Assembly: GCA_030560485.1 (NCBI GenBank)
Contig: JAKTTS010000089.1
Coordinates: 1-38,843, forward strand
DNA length: 38,843 nt
Reading direction: 5' to 3'
DNA from: Ascoidea tarda (nom. inval.)
Taxonomy: Eukaryota > Ascomycota > Saccharomycetes > Ascoideales > Ascoideaceae
Within the stretch, counting starts at the first letter, position 1; every line of letters starts with the position of its first letter. A program made the position numbers and the translations under genes. The notes beneath the pieces are model-generated. The model had not been told where the DNA came from. It worked only from the letters and a program-made list of their open reading frames with translations, and made no database searches. This document shows, piece after piece, positions 38,703 through 38,843 of the stretch.

Positions 38703-38843
38703 CTAAGTTTCTTTATTTGCTTTCTGAATCTGTTGCCAATCACATTTGCATATCAACCGGTCATCTTGAATCAGTTGATCAGACACACTTTTGACTCTAA
38801 GATCATCCAGCAAATGACTTGGTTCCAAAAACCATAAAACAAT
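38703..38843 (-). CDS. Possible C-terminal end of an unrecognised gene running off the right edge
   Basis: A minus-strand frame is open from the window end for 46 codons to a TAG at 38705-38703. The peptide includes PSHLLDDLRVKSVSDQLI and ends QQIQKANKET. Composition is more balanced than in surrounding non-coding DNA, and it looks protein-like, with charged and aliphatic residues alternating. I do not recognise it. It uses CTG twice in 46 codons, although CTG is very rare in the firmly identified genes. It could be a real gene end, part of a decayed gene or element, or a chance frame. Confidence 0.3.
   Translation of the reverse strand: MVLWFLEPSHLLDDLRVKSVSDQLIQDDRLICKCDWQQIQKANKET

Overview
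This is about 39 kb of nuclear DNA from a budding yeast (Saccharomycotina). It is AT-rich and gene-dense, and nearly all genes are intronless. Every recognisable product is a yeast protein: Bas1, Skg1/Aim20, Tvp38, Mrp2, Ubp7/11, Snf8, Rot1, Yap3, Rpn1, Gos1, Exg1 and Fat1. Many proteins carry long asparagine runs. CTG is a very rare leucine-type codon, and a tyrosine-catabolic HPPD gene is present, which Saccharomyces cerevisiae lacks. Together these suggest a low-GC lineage outside the Saccharomyces group, possibly a CUG-reassigned clade such as Ascoidea or Saccharomycopsis. The species and its genetic code cannot be fixed from this window.

Layout, left to right: a GCAGAA microsatellite and the HPD gene (+); an unrecognised Asn/Ser/Lys-rich protein (-); a 1.1 kb divergent spacer with a GC island; BAS1 (+); 2.6 kb without an ORF-track gene; a three-exon ATG44/mitofissin gene (-) that only appears when two introns are removed; SKG1/AIM20 (+); TVP38 (-); MRP2 (-); UBP7/UBP11 (+); SNF8 (-); ROT1 (-); a universal-stress-protein gene (+); YAP3/FCR3 (+); RPN1 (-); GOS1 (+); EXG1 (-); FAT1 (+); and a short minus-strand open fragment running off the right edge.

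BAS1, ATG44, SKG1/AIM20 and UBP7/11 form a conserved neighbourhood. In S. cerevisiae the same families sit together in two places, UBP11-BAS1-SKG1 on chromosome XI and UBP7-ATG44-COA1-AIM20 on chromosome IX. The window looks like the unduplicated ancestral arrangement, and this independently supports the gene names, including the spliced ATG44.

The genes do not form one pathway. Themes are membrane traffic and endosomal sorting (TVP38, GOS1, SNF8, UBP7), the ubiquitin-proteasome system (RPN1, UBP7), cell wall and ER (EXG1, ROT1, SKG1), stress or metabolic regulation (YAP3, the USP gene, BAS1), mitochondria (ATG44, MRP2) and lipid or amino-acid metabolism (FAT1, HPD).

The main non-coding pattern is that several promoters, often with the 5' ends of the adjoining genes, are GC-rich islands in an AT-rich background. 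They carry E-boxes, perfect palindromes and purine-rich GCAGAA-like repeats. One such island (about 11790-11935) has no gene attached and may start a non-coding transcript.
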